A stretch of 64,000 nucleotides of DNA from an uncultured Bacteroidales bacterium (GCA_934725575.1 CAKVCK010000001.1:186001-250000); one strand, 5' to 3'. Positions 24,984-35,025 are shown, counted from the first letter of the stretch. Translations and numbers: made by a program. Notes: generated by a model from the sequence alone, not told the origin.

Positions 24984-26390
24984 TTATATATTCATAAACT
25001 CCTTCATACCGGCGATGTCGGTCTTGGCGAAGGATTTCTGCTCGCCGGTGGTGAGGTTCTTGAGCTGGATGACGCCGGCCTCGACCTCGTTGCCACCGTT
25101 GATGGAAAGGAACGGAATGGACTTCTTCTCGGCGTAGTCAAACTGCTTCTTGAGTTTTGACGGCTCCGGATAAACCTCAACGGAGACACCTTCTGAGCGC
25201 AACGCGGCAGCGACCGGAAGGACGTAGCGAAGCTCGTCGGCACCCATACAAGCGAACAGAAGCGTAGTGCTGGAGGCCAAGGACTTAGGGAACTTATCCA
25301 AACCTTTGAGGACATCGTAGATCCTGTCGGCGCCGAAGCTGATGCCAACTCCTGACATATCCGGAAGACCGAATATTCCGGTAAGGTTGTCGTAACGGCC
25401 GCCTCCGCAGATGCTTCCAATCTGGAAATCAAGGGCTTTCACCTCAAAAATGGCACCTGTGTAGTAGTTAAGTCCTCGCGCCAAAGACAGATCGATCTCA
25501 ACAGGACACTTGACACCAGCGGCATCAATCAGGCCGAACAGTTCCTCAAGTTCGTCAAGGCCTTTAAGACCAGTCTCGGAAACGAGTCCGGAAGCGGAGC
25601 CGCCATTCATCAGCGAGCGCATCGAAGCCAGTTTCTCGGAAGTGGAGCCGGACAGCTTCAGGATCTGCTCGATCACAGCGATCGCGCCGTCGGTCAGACC
25701 TTTCTCACGCATCTCCTCCTCAACGCTCTCCAGGCCGATCTTGTCCAGTTTATCGATCGCGACAGTGATGTCCACGACCTTGTCCGGGAATCCGCAGATC
25801 TCGGCGAAACCTGTCAGCACTTTCCTGTTATTTATCTTCACGAGCACATTCACGTCCAGAAGGCAGAACACCTTGTCCACAATCTGCACGAGCTCAAGCT
25901 CGTTGACCTGAGACTTGCTGCCGATCACGTCCACATCGCACTGGTAGAACTCACGGTAACGTCCTTTCTGCGGCCTGTCAGCCCTCCAGACCGGCTGGAT
26001 CTGGAAACGCTTGAACGGGAATGAGATCTCGTTCTGGTGCTGGACCACGAAACGGGCGAATGGCACGGTCAGGTCGTAGCGGAGGCCCTTCTCGCAGACC
26101 TCTTTGGAAAGAGCGACACTGTTCACTCCCCCGTCCTCATTGCGGTAATCCTCAAAGTTGACCTTTGAGAAACAGTCACCGGAGTTCAGGACTCTGAACA
26201 GAAGCTTGTCCCCTTCCTCGCCATACTTTCCGAGCAAGGTTGACAGATTCTCCATCGCCGGAGTCTCGATCTGGGCATAGCCGAAAGTCCTGAAGACCTT
26301 CTTGATGGTGTCGAAGATATAATTCCTTTCGGCCATATTCTGCTGACCGAAATCACGTGTCCCCTTTGGGATTGATGGTTTCTGACTCAT
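24984..26390 (-). CDS. hisS: Histidyl-tRNA synthetase
   Basis: A 468-residue class II synthetase that charges tRNA-His in the cytoplasm. Class II motif 2 (QPVWRADRPQKGRYREFYQ), the histidine-specific block ARGLNYYTGAIFEV and motif 3 (GVGISFGADRIYD) are all present, and a C-terminal anticodon-binding domain covers about 360-460. The length is normal. It starts only five bases after the stop of a heavy-metal-binding gene, so it appears cotranscribed with that gene and a TonB-dependent receptor. The gene is followed by the tandem repeats and the long palindrome near the prophage end. Confidence 0.96.
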   Translation of the reverse strand: MSQKPSIPKGTRDFGQQNMAERNYIFDTIKKVFRTFGYAQIETPAMENLSTLLGKYGEEGDKLLFRVLNSGDCFSKVNFEDYRNEDGGVNSVALSKEVCEKGLRYDLTVPFARFVVQHQNEISFPFKRFQIQPVWRADRPQKGRYREFYQCDVDVIGSKSQVNELELVQIVDKVFCLLDVNVLVKINNRKVLTGFAEICGFPDKVVDITVAIDKLDKIGLESVEEEMREKGLTDGAIAVIEQILKLSGSTSEKLASMRSLMNGGSASGLVSETGLKGLDELEELFGLIDAAGVKCPVEIDLSLARGLNYYTGAIFEVKALDFQIGSICGGGRYDNLTGIFGLPDMSGVGISFGADRIYDVLKGLDKFPKSLASSTTLLFACMGADELRYVLPVAAALRSEGVSVEVYPEPSKLKKQFDYAEKKSIPFLSINGGNEVEAGVIQLKNLTTGEQKSFAKTDIAGMKEFMNI

Positions 26391-26395
26391 AATCG

Positions 26396-26734
26396 TTATT
26401 TTTCCACTTTATCGGCCTTGTAGCCAAGTTTTTTGATAGCGTCCGCAAGGGTCTTCTCATCGGTCTTGCGGCTGTCGTACTTGATCTTGATTGTCTGATC
26501 CTTGAGAGAGACCTTCAAGTCCTTGACTCCCTTGAGGAACGCCAGATTCTCATTGATTTTGTTCACGCATTTGTCACAATGCATATTCGTAGCGAAAACA
26601 ACCTCGCTGACATTCTTGTCGGCGGGCATCTCCGTAGCAAAGCCCTCGAAAGGAGCAGCCTGAGTCGCGGCAAAAGGCGCAGCCAGCATCACGGCCGCGA
26701 CCGCTATCAATAATATTCTTTTCATAATCTGCAA
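26396..26734 (-). CDS. Exported heavy-metal-associated (HMA) protein
   Basis: A 112-residue protein with an N-terminal signal peptide (to about residue 27) and one HMA domain. The metal site is MHCDKC at residues 51-56, the MxCxxC motif that binds Cu(I) and related ions; the usual KLGY motif is near the end. As an exported single-domain form it would sit in the periplasm and pass or sequester metal. It lies ten bases downstream of a TonB-dependent receptor, so the pair may handle one metal, probably copper, which is inference. An internal ATG at codon 4 is an equally good start. Confidence 0.85.
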   Translation of the reverse strand: MQIMKRILLIAVAAVMLAAPFAATQAAPFEGFATEMPADKNVSEVVFATNMHCDKCVNKINENLAFLKGVKDLKVSLKDQTIKIKYDSRKTDEKTLADAIKKLGYKADKVEK

Positions 26735-26744
26735 AGATAGTGAT

Positions 26745-28937
26745 TTAATCGTTCTTTGTCGCCCTCCAGAGCGTCAATCTAACGCCAAGATTGATCCGCC
26801 GTCCCATAATAGGCCCCCAGACGCAGCTGGCATCGAAGCCCGGAGTCCAGGGAGTCCATTCCCCGGCGGCATTCCTATCCCCCACCAGCACGTGCATCTG
26901 TGTGAAATTCGTGATGTTCTCAACTCCCGCATAAATGTCAAACCCACGGAAACGCCTGGTTATCTGCGCATAGAGCAATGGATAGACCGACGTGCGGCCA
27001 TCAGGATAAAGCAGTTTCCCGCCGTCATCCTTCAAATCCGTCATAAAGTCATACACCCTCGCCGAACCGTTCACGGAAGCGGTGAAATCAAATATCCACC
27101 GGCTCAGATTGGTCTTATATTGAAGGTTCAGCACACCCTTGAAGCGGCTGAGCATAGGCTTCTCCACCAATTCGCCACCATAATTCTCCTGGCGGGCGTT
27201 GGTGTAGCGCCCGGTCAAAGCCACTGTGAAGCGGTCAAAAGGCTCGACATTGAAATCCACCTGCCAGTTATCTGAATATGAGAGTCTTCCATCGGAATCA
27301 AAGAACCAGATGTCACGTCCGCCGTTCACATCAGCTCCCGGCACCTCATAATCCACCATCAACTGACGCGCGAACCGGGTCCTGAAATAATCAAAGCTGA
27401 TGTAAGTCTTGGAAGGATCAACCCCGAACGGCATATAGAAAGTAATGTTCCCTCCGAATGTCCACGAATCCTCAAGCAGCCGCTCCATACAATCCCCTTC
27501 GAGCCTGCTGTGGGTGGACATCACACCGATGTTGTCAGCGACCGGATCAGCATACCTCAATCCCCTGCCGCCGTTCGCCCTCGCCACAAACCATTCCGCC
27601 GGTGAATATTTCAACGTCACCCTCGGAGCCACCTTGAACCCGTTTCCCTTGTACCAATCGGCGCTGACTCCTACAATTGATGTGAATATGTCCCCGGCGT
27701 GGAACGTATATTCCCCGTAAGCACCGCCGAAGAAATGATCCGCGATTCCTGAATATGGACGCTGCCCATTCCAATTCTCATTGCTCCACAGGCCGTAGTC
27801 CAACTTTGCGACAGCCTCGTCGATGTGGTCGAACGTGCCCGAAAGGCCGACGGTGAAATCGTGGGACTCATTCAACTTATTCCTGTAAAGGAGGTTGACG
27901 AAGCCTGACTGTTGGCTCGCAAGGTAGGATGACGCACCAAACCAAGAGTCGCTTTTCTGCCACGACCAGTCCGCGATTGCGGCTATGCTGGAGGAACCAT
28001 CCTCGCGAAGAGGCTTGCCGACTTTCAGATAGGCGTTCAGGAGGCTGTTGGTGATGTCGGTGCCCCAAGGCTCGCTTGATAATTTTTCCGACAAGCCGGC
28101 TCCTTCGGTGCCAGGGACATACTCATCAGAGGCCCAACGAGGTTCCATCCTGTTCTTGTCATAGCCGTCCATTCCGCCCTGGCGATGGTCCCGGACAGCC
28201 TTCACGCCCCAGCGTACCTGAAGTTCCGGCGTATAGTAAAGCCACCCGTTGGCCACATTGAACTGCAACATCTTAGGATCATCCCGAAAGCCGTCATCGT
28301 TCATATCGTAGGTCTTGAAGTTCCCGCTGACGTGTCCTAACAGAATGGTATAGATCGTCGGACTGAGCTGCCAGGCCGATGTCGCGTTAAAATCCGCTTT
28401 GGTGTCGCTCATCATCGAAGCCTGGATGAAAAGCGGTTTCTCCTCCGTAGGTTTCTTGTGCTCCAGATTTATCTGCCCGGTCATCGATTCCAGGCCATTG
28501 ATCACGGACGGAGAGCCTTTCGCGATCTGGATGCTCTCCAGCCACGGCCCCGGGACGTAGGAAAGCCCATAAGGAGCGGTGATGCCTCTCATCACAGGAC
28601 GGTTCTCGTCCAGCATCTGGGTATATGTCCCGGAAAGGCCCAAAAGCCTTATCTGACGCGCTCCCGTGACCGCGTCCGAATAGCCGACCGTCACGCTGGC
28701 CGAGTTCTCGAAACTTTCGGCCAGATTGCAGCAAGCCATCTTCTGAAGCCCCGAGGCCGAGATAAGTTCCGTCCTCAAAGTCTTTCCTCTTGAGATGCTG
28801 TTCTCTTGATGGCCGACAAAAACAGTCGCGTTGAGACTGTCCTTCCTGTCCTTATATATAGAGGTAGTGTCAACCGACTGGGCGAAAAGGTCCGCGCCCA
28901 AAGCTATGAATATAACCGTGACTATGGCATTTCTCAT
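26745..28937 (-). CDS. TonB-dependent outer-membrane receptor
   Basis: A 730-residue outer-membrane receptor. It has a signal peptide to about residue 20, then a plug domain at about 45-165 (ISRGKTLRTELISASGLQKM, RQIRLLGLSGTYTQMLDENR), then a 22-strand-type barrel ending in Arg-Leu-Thr-Leu near the C-terminus. It lacks the CarboxypepD_reg-like N-terminal domain common in Bacteroidota SusC-type receptors, which argues for an ion or small-ligand transporter rather than a glycan importer. The neighbouring HMA gene suggests a metal ligand. A promoter lies about 55 bases upstream, back to back with the sppA promoter. Confidence 0.88.
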   Translation of the reverse strand: MRNAIVTVIFIALGADLFAQSVDTTSIYKDRKDSLNATVFVGHQENSISRGKTLRTELISASGLQKMACCNLAESFENSASVTVGYSDAVTGARQIRLLGLSGTYTQMLDENRPVMRGITAPYGLSYVPGPWLESIQIAKGSPSVINGLESMTGQINLEHKKPTEEKPLFIQASMMSDTKADFNATSAWQLSPTIYTILLGHVSGNFKTYDMNDDGFRDDPKMLQFNVANGWLYYTPELQVRWGVKAVRDHRQGGMDGYDKNRMEPRWASDEYVPGTEGAGLSEKLSSEPWGTDITNSLLNAYLKVGKPLREDGSSSIAAIADWSWQKSDSWFGASSYLASQQSGFVNLLYRNKLNESHDFTVGLSGTFDHIDEAVAKLDYGLWSNENWNGQRPYSGIADHFFGGAYGEYTFHAGDIFTSIVGVSADWYKGNGFKVAPRVTLKYSPAEWFVARANGGRGLRYADPVADNIGVMSTHSRLEGDCMERLLEDSWTFGGNITFYMPFGVDPSKTYISFDYFRTRFARQLMVDYEVPGADVNGGRDIWFFDSDGRLSYSDNWQVDFNVEPFDRFTVALTGRYTNARQENYGGELVEKPMLSRFKGVLNLQYKTNLSRWIFDFTASVNGSARVYDFMTDLKDDGGKLLYPDGRTSVYPLLYAQITRRFRGFDIYAGVENITNFTQMHVLVGDRNAAGEWTPWTPGFDASCVWGPIMGRRINLGVRLTLWRATKND

Positions 28938-28991
28938 ACAATCACCTCCGAAAACATCTTCAAAAAAACGACAAAGATTAATCTACCGGCA

Positions 28992-28999
28992 CAAATATA
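28992..28999 (-). promoter_or_regulatory. -7 box of receptor-HMA-hisS operon
   Basis: TATATTTG on the minus strand, an exact TAnnTTTG match. No clear TTG at the right distance upstream, so the promoter may need activation. It is 24 bases from the divergent sppA box, and the two promoters overlap. Confidence 0.5.
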
Positions 29000-29003
29000 A
29001 TAA

Positions 29004-29031
29004 TTGATTATTAAGAAAATGCTTAAATTTG
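29004..29031 (+). promoter_or_regulatory. Promoter of sppA
   Basis: TTG at 29004-29006, 17 bases, TAAATTTG at 29024-29031; the ATG is at 29075. It is divergent from, and overlaps, the receptor promoter. Confidence 0.6.
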
Positions 29032-29074
29032 CACATAATCCCGGAACAGGAAAAACAAAAACGTTTTCAGTAAT

Positions 29075-30895
29075 ATGAACACAAAAGATTTCTTCAAACT
29101 GGTGCTGGCCGTGCTGTGCGGCCTGTTCATCTGGGGCATCGTGAAGTTTATTATGGGCTTTATGATGCTCGCTTCTATGATCGCATCAGTGGCCTCATTC
29201 TCCGGAAATTCCGGAGCGGTTATTCCTAAGGAGGGCGTCCTGCTGATGGATATGTCCAAGTTCGCAGTCGCGGAGCAGACCCAGGAAAGCAATCCGCTTT
29301 CCTCGATCCAAGGCGGCGAAGTGGCTCTCGTCGGACTTCACGATGCCGTCACGGCAATCCATAAGGCGGCCGAGGATCCGGGAGTGCAGTACATCCTCGT
29401 CAAGACAGACGGTGTCGCCACCAGCCTCACCAAACTGGAGGAACTCCGCAAGGCCCTGACTGATTTCAGGAAGAGCGGCAAGGCCGTTATAGCCTATGGC
29501 GAGGCGTTCACGTCAGGAAGTTACTACCTCGCGTCGGTGGCTGACAAGATCTACACGACAGGCCATCACGGCGGCAACAACTTTATGTTGGGCATCAGCG
29601 GAAGTATGCTGTTTCTCAAGGACTTGCTTGACAAACTCGGCGTAAACTACCAGCTCATCCGCCACGGAAAGTACAAGAGCGCCGGCGAGATGTACGTCAA
29701 GAACGCGCCAAGTCCTGAGAATATGGAGCAGAACCAGGCGATGATCGACTCGATGTGGGAGACGGTGGCCGCGGAGACCGCCGAGAGCAGAGGCGTGAGT
29801 GTGGATTCACTCAACTACTTCATCGACCACCTCTCGATCGCGCTTCCTGAGGATATGGTGAGCCACAATCTGGCAGATGAGGTTCTTTCTGTCGAGGAAT
29901 ATAAGGAAAAACTCGCCGACCTCGCCGGCAAGGAAAGCTACAAGAATGTGAAATTCATACCGTTCAGCGACTATGCCGCCGCCAAGGCGACACTGAACCT
30001 GACCGCAAAGAAAAAGATCGCCGTCATCTACGCCAACGGAAATATACTTGAGCAGGATGACCCGAACAACATCAGCGGCGACCGTTTCGCAAGCATCATA
30101 GCGAAGGTCAGGGCCGACTCGACCGTCAAGGCTGTCGTGTTCAGGGTCAACTCTCCTGGCGGTACAGTACTGGCCGCCAGCAAGATCAAGGAGGAGATCG
30201 ACCTCACCAGGGCTGTCAAGCCGGTCATCGCCTCATACGGTGACTATGCGGCTTCCGGCGGCTACTGGATCTCCAACAGCTGCGACCACATATTCACGAA
30301 CGCCACGACACTCACCGGCTCGATCGGAGTTTTCTCCGCCATTCCTGAGTTCGGCAAGACGCTCAAGGACATAGCGCACGTGAATATGGTGCCGGTCAAG
30401 TCACACAAGCATTCCGATATGCTTTCGCTGACCCGTCCGTTTGACGCTGAGGAGACCGCTTGGATGCAGGTCTATGTTGACGACATCTACAACAATTTTG
30501 TGAGCATTGTCGCGCAGGGACGTGATATGACTTTCGAGGCGGTGGACGAGATCGCGCAGGGACGTGTCTGGACCGGTGCCGACGCTCTTAAGATCGGGCT
30601 CGTGGACGAGATCGGAACGTTGGAGGATGCGATCAAATATGCTGCCTCAATGGCTGGTGACGCTGATGTCGAGAACTGGGGCATAGCAAGTTATCCTAAG
30701 CCATTGACGGTGATGGAGCAGTTGCTGCAGCAGTTCGGCAAGACCACGAATCCGGAGGAGGCTATGGCCAACGCTCTGGCCGGAACTCCGCTGGAGGGTG
30801 TGGCGAAAAATCTGCTTGACTGGCAGAGAAGCTGGGCTAAAGGTCAGGGTGACCTTGTCTTCGCAAGGATGCCGTTCGAGATTGAGGTCAGATAA
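29075..30895 (+). CDS. sppA: Signal peptide peptidase SppA, 67-kDa type
   Basis: A 606-residue inner-membrane serine protease with a Ser-Lys dyad that degrades cleaved signal peptides. It has one N-terminal membrane segment (about 5-40) and two tandem ClpP-like domains. Lys201 (GKYKSAGE) in the first half and Ser394 (YAASGGYW) in the second occupy the positions of the E. coli dyad. The length matches the long double-domain form. Its stop overlaps the 3' end of tilS on the other strand by eight bases, so the two genes converge without a terminator between them. Confidence 0.95.
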   Translation: MNTKDFFKLVLAVLCGLFIWGIVKFIMGFMMLASMIASVASFSGNSGAVIPKEGVLLMDMSKFAVAEQTQESNPLSSIQGGEVALVGLHDAVTAIHKAAEDPGVQYILVKTDGVATSLTKLEELRKALTDFRKSGKAVIAYGEAFTSGSYYLASVADKIYTTGHHGGNNFMLGISGSMLFLKDLLDKLGVNYQLIRHGKYKSAGEMYVKNAPSPENMEQNQAMIDSMWETVAAETAESRGVSVDSLNYFIDHLSIALPEDMVSHNLADEVLSVEEYKEKLADLAGKESYKNVKFIPFSDYAAAKATLNLTAKKKIAVIYANGNILEQDDPNNISGDRFASIIAKVRADSTVKAVVFRVNSPGGTVLAASKIKEEIDLTRAVKPVIASYGDYAASGGYWISNSCDHIFTNATTLTGSIGVFSAIPEFGKTLKDIAHVNMVPVKSHKHSDMLSLTRPFDAEETAWMQVYVDDIYNNFVSIVAQGRDMTFEAVDEIAQGRVWTGADALKIGLVDEIGTLEDAIKYAASMAGDADVENWGIASYPKPLTVMEQLLQQFGKTTNPEEAMANALAGTPLEGVAKNLLDWQRSWAKGQGDLVFARMPFEIEVR

Positions 30896-32264
30896 AACGG
30901 ACTACGGTGACGGAAGTCGAATCTTTCGTCACCTTTACGGAATCATCAATGCGATGACCGATCAATGCAAGGATATGAGAGCCTTCGTCAGCGATGACGA
31001 GGGCTTTTTCTTTTTCCGGAAGGCTGAATTTCAGGTCAACGAATATATCGCTGAGCTTCCTGCGGCCTTTCATTCCCAAAGGGCGCATCCAATCACCGTT
31101 CTTCCAATGCCTTACCGTGAATGGAAACGGAATCTTGGCGGTGTCGAATTTGGTCTCGCCAAGAGCAGTCCTCACATTCTTCACGTCATCTGACAACGAG
31201 ACGGAAAATTTTACACCATTCAACGAATATATTCCAGGCTCATTGACGATTACGTCTGTCGTTTCCACAATTGGCGAGACCTGTCGAACCACAGGCACAG
31301 CAACCGGAGATATAACAATCTCCCAAGCTGAAGTCACAGCGACATATTCACCGGCAAAAAACTTTCTGCCGCTGACGGTGCCACTGCTTTTCAGAACAGC
31401 CGCGAGATCCGCGACAGCCGAAGAGGTGAATCCGAACGGTTCCAGAAGTCGGAAAAGGATATATTCCCAATTCTTTTTCGATGTAAGTTTCTTATGATCA
31501 ATCGCTGGCAGGCCAGACTCATCAAACCGGGCGACCTCATCCGAAACCGAACGGACATATTCATCAGCCACGGATTGAACCTGTGCGAACCGCTCCATAT
31601 CCTCGTTCAGCGTTGTCAAAAACGACGGATTCAACCTCTCGAAAAGCGGGAATACCTCGTTGCGGATGCAGTTGCGCTTGTACGTTGAATCAGCGTTGGT
31701 GCGGTCCTCGTGCCACTGAAGACCATACGAGACCGCATATTTATGAATATCCTTCCTCGGGAAATCGAGCAACGGCCTGATAAGCAAAGCATCAGAACCA
31801 GACAGAGGTGAACTGCGGCGCATTCCGGTCATTCCTTTCACCCCGGTGCCACGCAACATATTCAGAATCATAGTCTCCGCATTGTCGTTGGCATTGTGAG
31901 CCACTGCCAATGCCGAAAACCCTTGCTCCCGGCAGACCTCCGCGAACCAGGCGTAACGCAGCTCCCTCGCCGCCATCTCGATGCTCACCCCATTAGAAGC
32001 GGCGTACCCCAGTGTGTCAAAATCTTTCTTTATGAATATGATGCCGTGTTCTTCGGCCCATTCCCTGACAAGAGCCTCATCCGAATCACTCTCCTCGCCT
32101 CTCAGATGGAAGTTGCAGTGAGCCAGCACGAAACGCCTCTTGCCCGCGGAATTGAGAAACAGATCCGCCATACACATCGAGTCAATCCCGCCGCTGACAG
32201 CCAAAAGGACCGCCTCCCCATCGGGAAGCAGTCCTTTCAGGATTCTGTCAAAACGCTCCTGCAT
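30888..32264 (-). CDS. tilS: tRNA(Ile)-lysidine synthase
   Basis: A 458-residue ATP-dependent enzyme that converts cytidine 34 of tRNA-Ile(CAU) to lysidine, changing its codon from AUG to AUA. The PP-loop motif SGGIDS is at residues 24-29, and the family block SIEMAARELRYAWFAEV is near 95-112. A substrate-binding domain and the C-terminal TilS_C domain (about 375-458, with KNGDWMRPLGMKGRRKLSD) are present. It lies 11 bases after the DUF3078 gene in the proS operon. Confidence 0.95.
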   Translation of the reverse strand: MQERFDRILKGLLPDGEAVLLAVSGGIDSMCMADLFLNSAGKRRFVLAHCNFHLRGEESDSDEALVREWAEEHGIIFIKKDFDTLGYAASNGVSIEMAARELRYAWFAEVCREQGFSALAVAHNANDNAETMILNMLRGTGVKGMTGMRRSSPLSGSDALLIRPLLDFPRKDIHKYAVSYGLQWHEDRTNADSTYKRNCIRNEVFPLFERLNPSFLTTLNEDMERFAQVQSVADEYVRSVSDEVARFDESGLPAIDHKKLTSKKNWEYILFRLLEPFGFTSSAVADLAAVLKSSGTVSGRKFFAGEYVAVTSAWEIVISPVAVPVVRQVSPIVETTDVIVNEPGIYSLNGVKFSVSLSDDVKNVRTALGETKFDTAKIPFPFTVRHWKNGDWMRPLGMKGRRKLSDIFVDLKFSLPEKEKALVIADEGSHILALIGHRIDDSVKVTKDSTSVTVVRFI

Positions 32265-32275
32265 ATTCAGGAATC

Positions 32276-33376
32276 TTATTTCTTGCTTGCGAACGTGTAG
32301 GAGAAGCCGAACTGGAGGGCCTGCGCGAACTGCACCCTTCTGCCGACATTTCCGTCCTTGTCAGTGACGAGGACAGTGTCATCGTAGATGAGGTTCGTCG
32401 TGATGTTCAGAGAGAAGAACCTACTGAGCTTCCACATCATACGGGTGTCCCAGTTCACACGGATGTTCTGGGGATCCTTCAGGTAGTTGGAGAACAGGAG
32501 CAGATGGGTCGAGCCTTCGAAGTTGTCATTGACCTTGACCTTGGCATCGGCTGTCAGCTGGGCACCAAACTCGAAACGGGCTGGCTTGTAGTAGTTTCCT
32601 GTCGTGTAATAGATGTTCTTATCATCCTTTGTGTCAGGATATTCCTCAGCGTTATCGTACTTCTTTCTCCTCTCCATACCATAGTTCTTCCTCAACTTCT
32701 CGTTCCCGACGATCGTGAAACCACCGGTGATAGGCGCCATATTGACAGTCAGCCACTTGCTCGGCACCCAATCGATACCAAGACCCAGATTGACCGTTCC
32801 AGGGGAAAGGATGCTGGACTTGAGCACACGAGCGTTCCTCCAATCCTTGCTGGAAGGCTCCTTGTCCTCCTCCACGGCCGGAGTCGGGTAGTTGTAACCG
32901 TTGGCGAACTGGCTGAGGAACGTGAACTTGGCGGAATAGTTCAAGGTCTTGGTGGCCTTGTAACCCCAAGTGCTTTCGAACAGGATCCTGTCCTTGTTCT
33001 TCTGGATGATCGGCTTGTCGGCGGAATAAAGGAATCCATAGTCCAGCTGGAGACGGTTGTTCCAGTACATCTCGCCTTTCTTCCACTTCGCGTTGCCGTC
33101 GATGTAGGCGCTGAGCGCATAGTTGTTGTAACCTCCCTTCGCCCAGTTCGTGAAACTACTCTGGACAAAGTTCAGGTTTGTCATCAACGAGTTGGTCCAA
33201 TAATTTGGCTTCGGAGCGACGACCTTCGTCTCCTCGGTCTGAGTCAGAAGTCTGGCCGCGGCCGCCGCGGCGGACTGGGTGTTTCTCCTTGTCGTGTCTG
33301 TCTGTGCGGACGCCCCTAACGCGACGAGCGCAAGAGCCACAGACAACGCAGTGCGCTTGATTGCTTTCACGTTCAT
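32276..33376 (-). CDS. DUF3078 outer-membrane protein
   Basis: A 366-residue protein with a signal peptide (to about 25) and a beta-barrel of the DUF3078 family, known in Bacteroidota and of unknown function. Diagnostic stretches are NYWTNSLMTNLNFVQSSFTN followed by WAKGGYNNYAL, and WNNRLQLDYGFLY. The chain ends with aromatic residues as expected for a barrel (FGFSYTFASKK). A short Ala-rich linker follows the signal peptide. It lies between proS and tilS with small gaps on both sides, so the three are likely one transcript. Confidence 0.85.
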   Translation of the reverse strand: MNVKAIKRTALSVALALVALGASAQTDTTRRNTQSAAAAAARLLTQTEETKVVAPKPNYWTNSLMTNLNFVQSSFTNWAKGGYNNYALSAYIDGNAKWKKGEMYWNNRLQLDYGFLYSADKPIIQKNKDRILFESTWGYKATKTLNYSAKFTFLSQFANGYNYPTPAVEEDKEPSSKDWRNARVLKSSILSPGTVNLGLGIDWVPSKWLTVNMAPITGGFTIVGNEKLRKNYGMERRKKYDNAEEYPDTKDDKNIYYTTGNYYKPARFEFGAQLTADAKVKVNDNFEGSTHLLLFSNYLKDPQNIRVNWDTRMMWKLSRFFSLNITTNLIYDDTVLVTDKDGNVGRRVQFAQALQFGFSYTFASKK

Positions 33377-33398
33377 AGTCAGATTATTGAATATTCAA

Positions 33399-34877
33399 TT
33401 AATATGAGATGGCAAACACCACTCTCTGCTTCGAAGGCTTGCCGGAGTAGATGTCCTTGCCTTCCTCCTCGCAGACGAAGCTGTCCACAGGGATGCAACG
33501 GATCGTGGCCTTTGTCTCGTCCTTGATTTTCTGTTCGGTCTCGGCCGTGCCGTCCCAATGGCAGAGCAGGAACTTGCCTGTGCCGATCTTGGCCTTGAAC
33601 TCCTCCCAGTCGTCGCACTTCTCAACGTGTGACGCGCGGAAGTCGAACGCCTTCTGGTAAATCGTCTTCTGGATGTCGTCCAGAAGGGCGGCGATCGACT
33701 TGTCAAGTCCCTCAAGGGCGACGGTCTGCTTCTCCAGAGTGTCTCTTCTGTGAACCTCGACAGTTCCATTCTCAAGATCGCGAGGCCCCATTGCCAGACG
33801 TACAGGGACACCCTTGAGTTCCCACTCGGCGAACTTGAATCCCGGACGCAAGGTGTCACGGTCATCAATCTTGACCGTGTGTCCCTCAGCCTCAAGGGCC
33901 TTCTTAAGCTGATCCATCTTGTCCAAGATTCTTGTGTGTTCCTCATCGGTCTTGTAGATCGGAACCATAACGACCTGTATAGGAGCGAGGGCCGGCGGCA
34001 GGACAAGTCCGTTGTCATCGCCGTGAGCCATCACGAGGGCACCCATAAGTCTTGTGGAAACGCCCCAGGATGTGGCCCACACGTACTGCTGCTGGCCTTC
34101 CTTATCCGTATATTTCACATCGAACGACTTGGCGAAGTTCTGGCCGAGGAAATGTGACGTGCCTGCCTGAAGAGCCTTTCCGTCCTGCATCATCGCCTCG
34201 ATTGTGAGGGTGTCGAGCGCTCCGGCAAACCTCTCGTTAGGGCTCTTGTGTCCCACGATCACAGGCAGAGCCATAAACTCACGTGCGAACTTCGCGTACA
34301 CCTGAACCATTCTCTGAGCCTCCTCCTGAGCCTCCTGCGAGGTCGCGTGGGCCGTGTGGCCCTCCTGCCAGAGGAACTCGGCGGTGCGGAGGAAAAGCCT
34401 TGTGCGCATCTCCCAGCGGACAACGTTCGCCCATTGGTTGCACATAATCGGGAGATCCCTCCAGGATGTGATCCAGTTCTTGTATGTGCTCCAGATGATG
34501 GTCTCGGAGGTAGGCCTTACGATAAGCTCTTCCTCAAGCTTGGCGGACGGATCCACGACAACGCCCTTTCCATCAGGATCGTTCATAAGCCTGTGATGTG
34601 TGACGACGGCACACTCCTTGGCGAATCCGGCCACGTGCTCGGCCTCCTTGCTGAAGAAAGACTTAGGAATGAAAAGCGGGAAATAGGCGTTCACCGCCCC
34701 CGTCTCCTTGAACATCTTGTCCAAGGCCTGCTGCATCTTCTCCCAGATCGCATAGCCATAAGGCTTTATCACCATACATCCCCTGACAGCGGACTGCTCC
34801 GCCAAGTCTGCCTTCACAACCAGATCATTATACCACTGAGAGTAATTCTCAGATCTTTTTGTCACTTCCTTTGCCAT
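33399..34877 (-). CDS. proS: Prolyl-tRNA synthetase, archaeal/eukaryal type
   Basis: A 492-residue class II synthetase that charges tRNA-Pro. It belongs to the type without the internal editing domain and with a long C-terminal extension, as in archaea, eukaryotes and Bacteroidota. Class II motifs are visible: RPTSETIIW near 137, RWEMRTRLFLRTAEFLWQEG (motif 2) near 172-191, and TSWGVSTRLMGAL (motif 3). The anticodon-binding domain follows at about 300-400. The start is the ATG at 34877. A possible promoter (TTG, 20 bases, TACCTTTC) lies about 60-90 bases upstream. It is the first gene of proS-DUF3078-tilS. Confidence 0.95.
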   Translation of the reverse strand: MAKEVTKRSENYSQWYNDLVVKADLAEQSAVRGCMVIKPYGYAIWEKMQQALDKMFKETGAVNAYFPLFIPKSFFSKEAEHVAGFAKECAVVTHHRLMNDPDGKGVVVDPSAKLEEELIVRPTSETIIWSTYKNWITSWRDLPIMCNQWANVVRWEMRTRLFLRTAEFLWQEGHTAHATSQEAQEEAQRMVQVYAKFAREFMALPVIVGHKSPNERFAGALDTLTIEAMMQDGKALQAGTSHFLGQNFAKSFDVKYTDKEGQQQYVWATSWGVSTRLMGALVMAHGDDNGLVLPPALAPIQVVMVPIYKTDEEHTRILDKMDQLKKALEAEGHTVKIDDRDTLRPGFKFAEWELKGVPVRLAMGPRDLENGTVEVHRRDTLEKQTVALEGLDKSIAALLDDIQKTIYQKAFDFRASHVEKCDDWEEFKAKIGTGKFLLCHWDGTAETEQKIKDETKATIRCIPVDSFVCEEEGKDIYSGKPSKQRVVFAISY

Positions 34878-35025
34878 ATAATATTGTTGTTTTTGTCAAA
34901 TATTCTTATTATTGTGCAATATTCCGAAAGGTATGGATTTTGTTTACAGCAAACAATCGTAGGCCGGCACCTTGGAATACGGCCACGAAGTTACGAATTT
35001 ATTGTTAAATATAGGAGATTCAGAA

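Noticed and set aside
32504..33319. 271-codon plus-strand frame opposite the DUF3078 gene
   Set aside because: The minus strand has a signal peptide and clear DUF3078 blocks; the plus frame is an antisense shadow.
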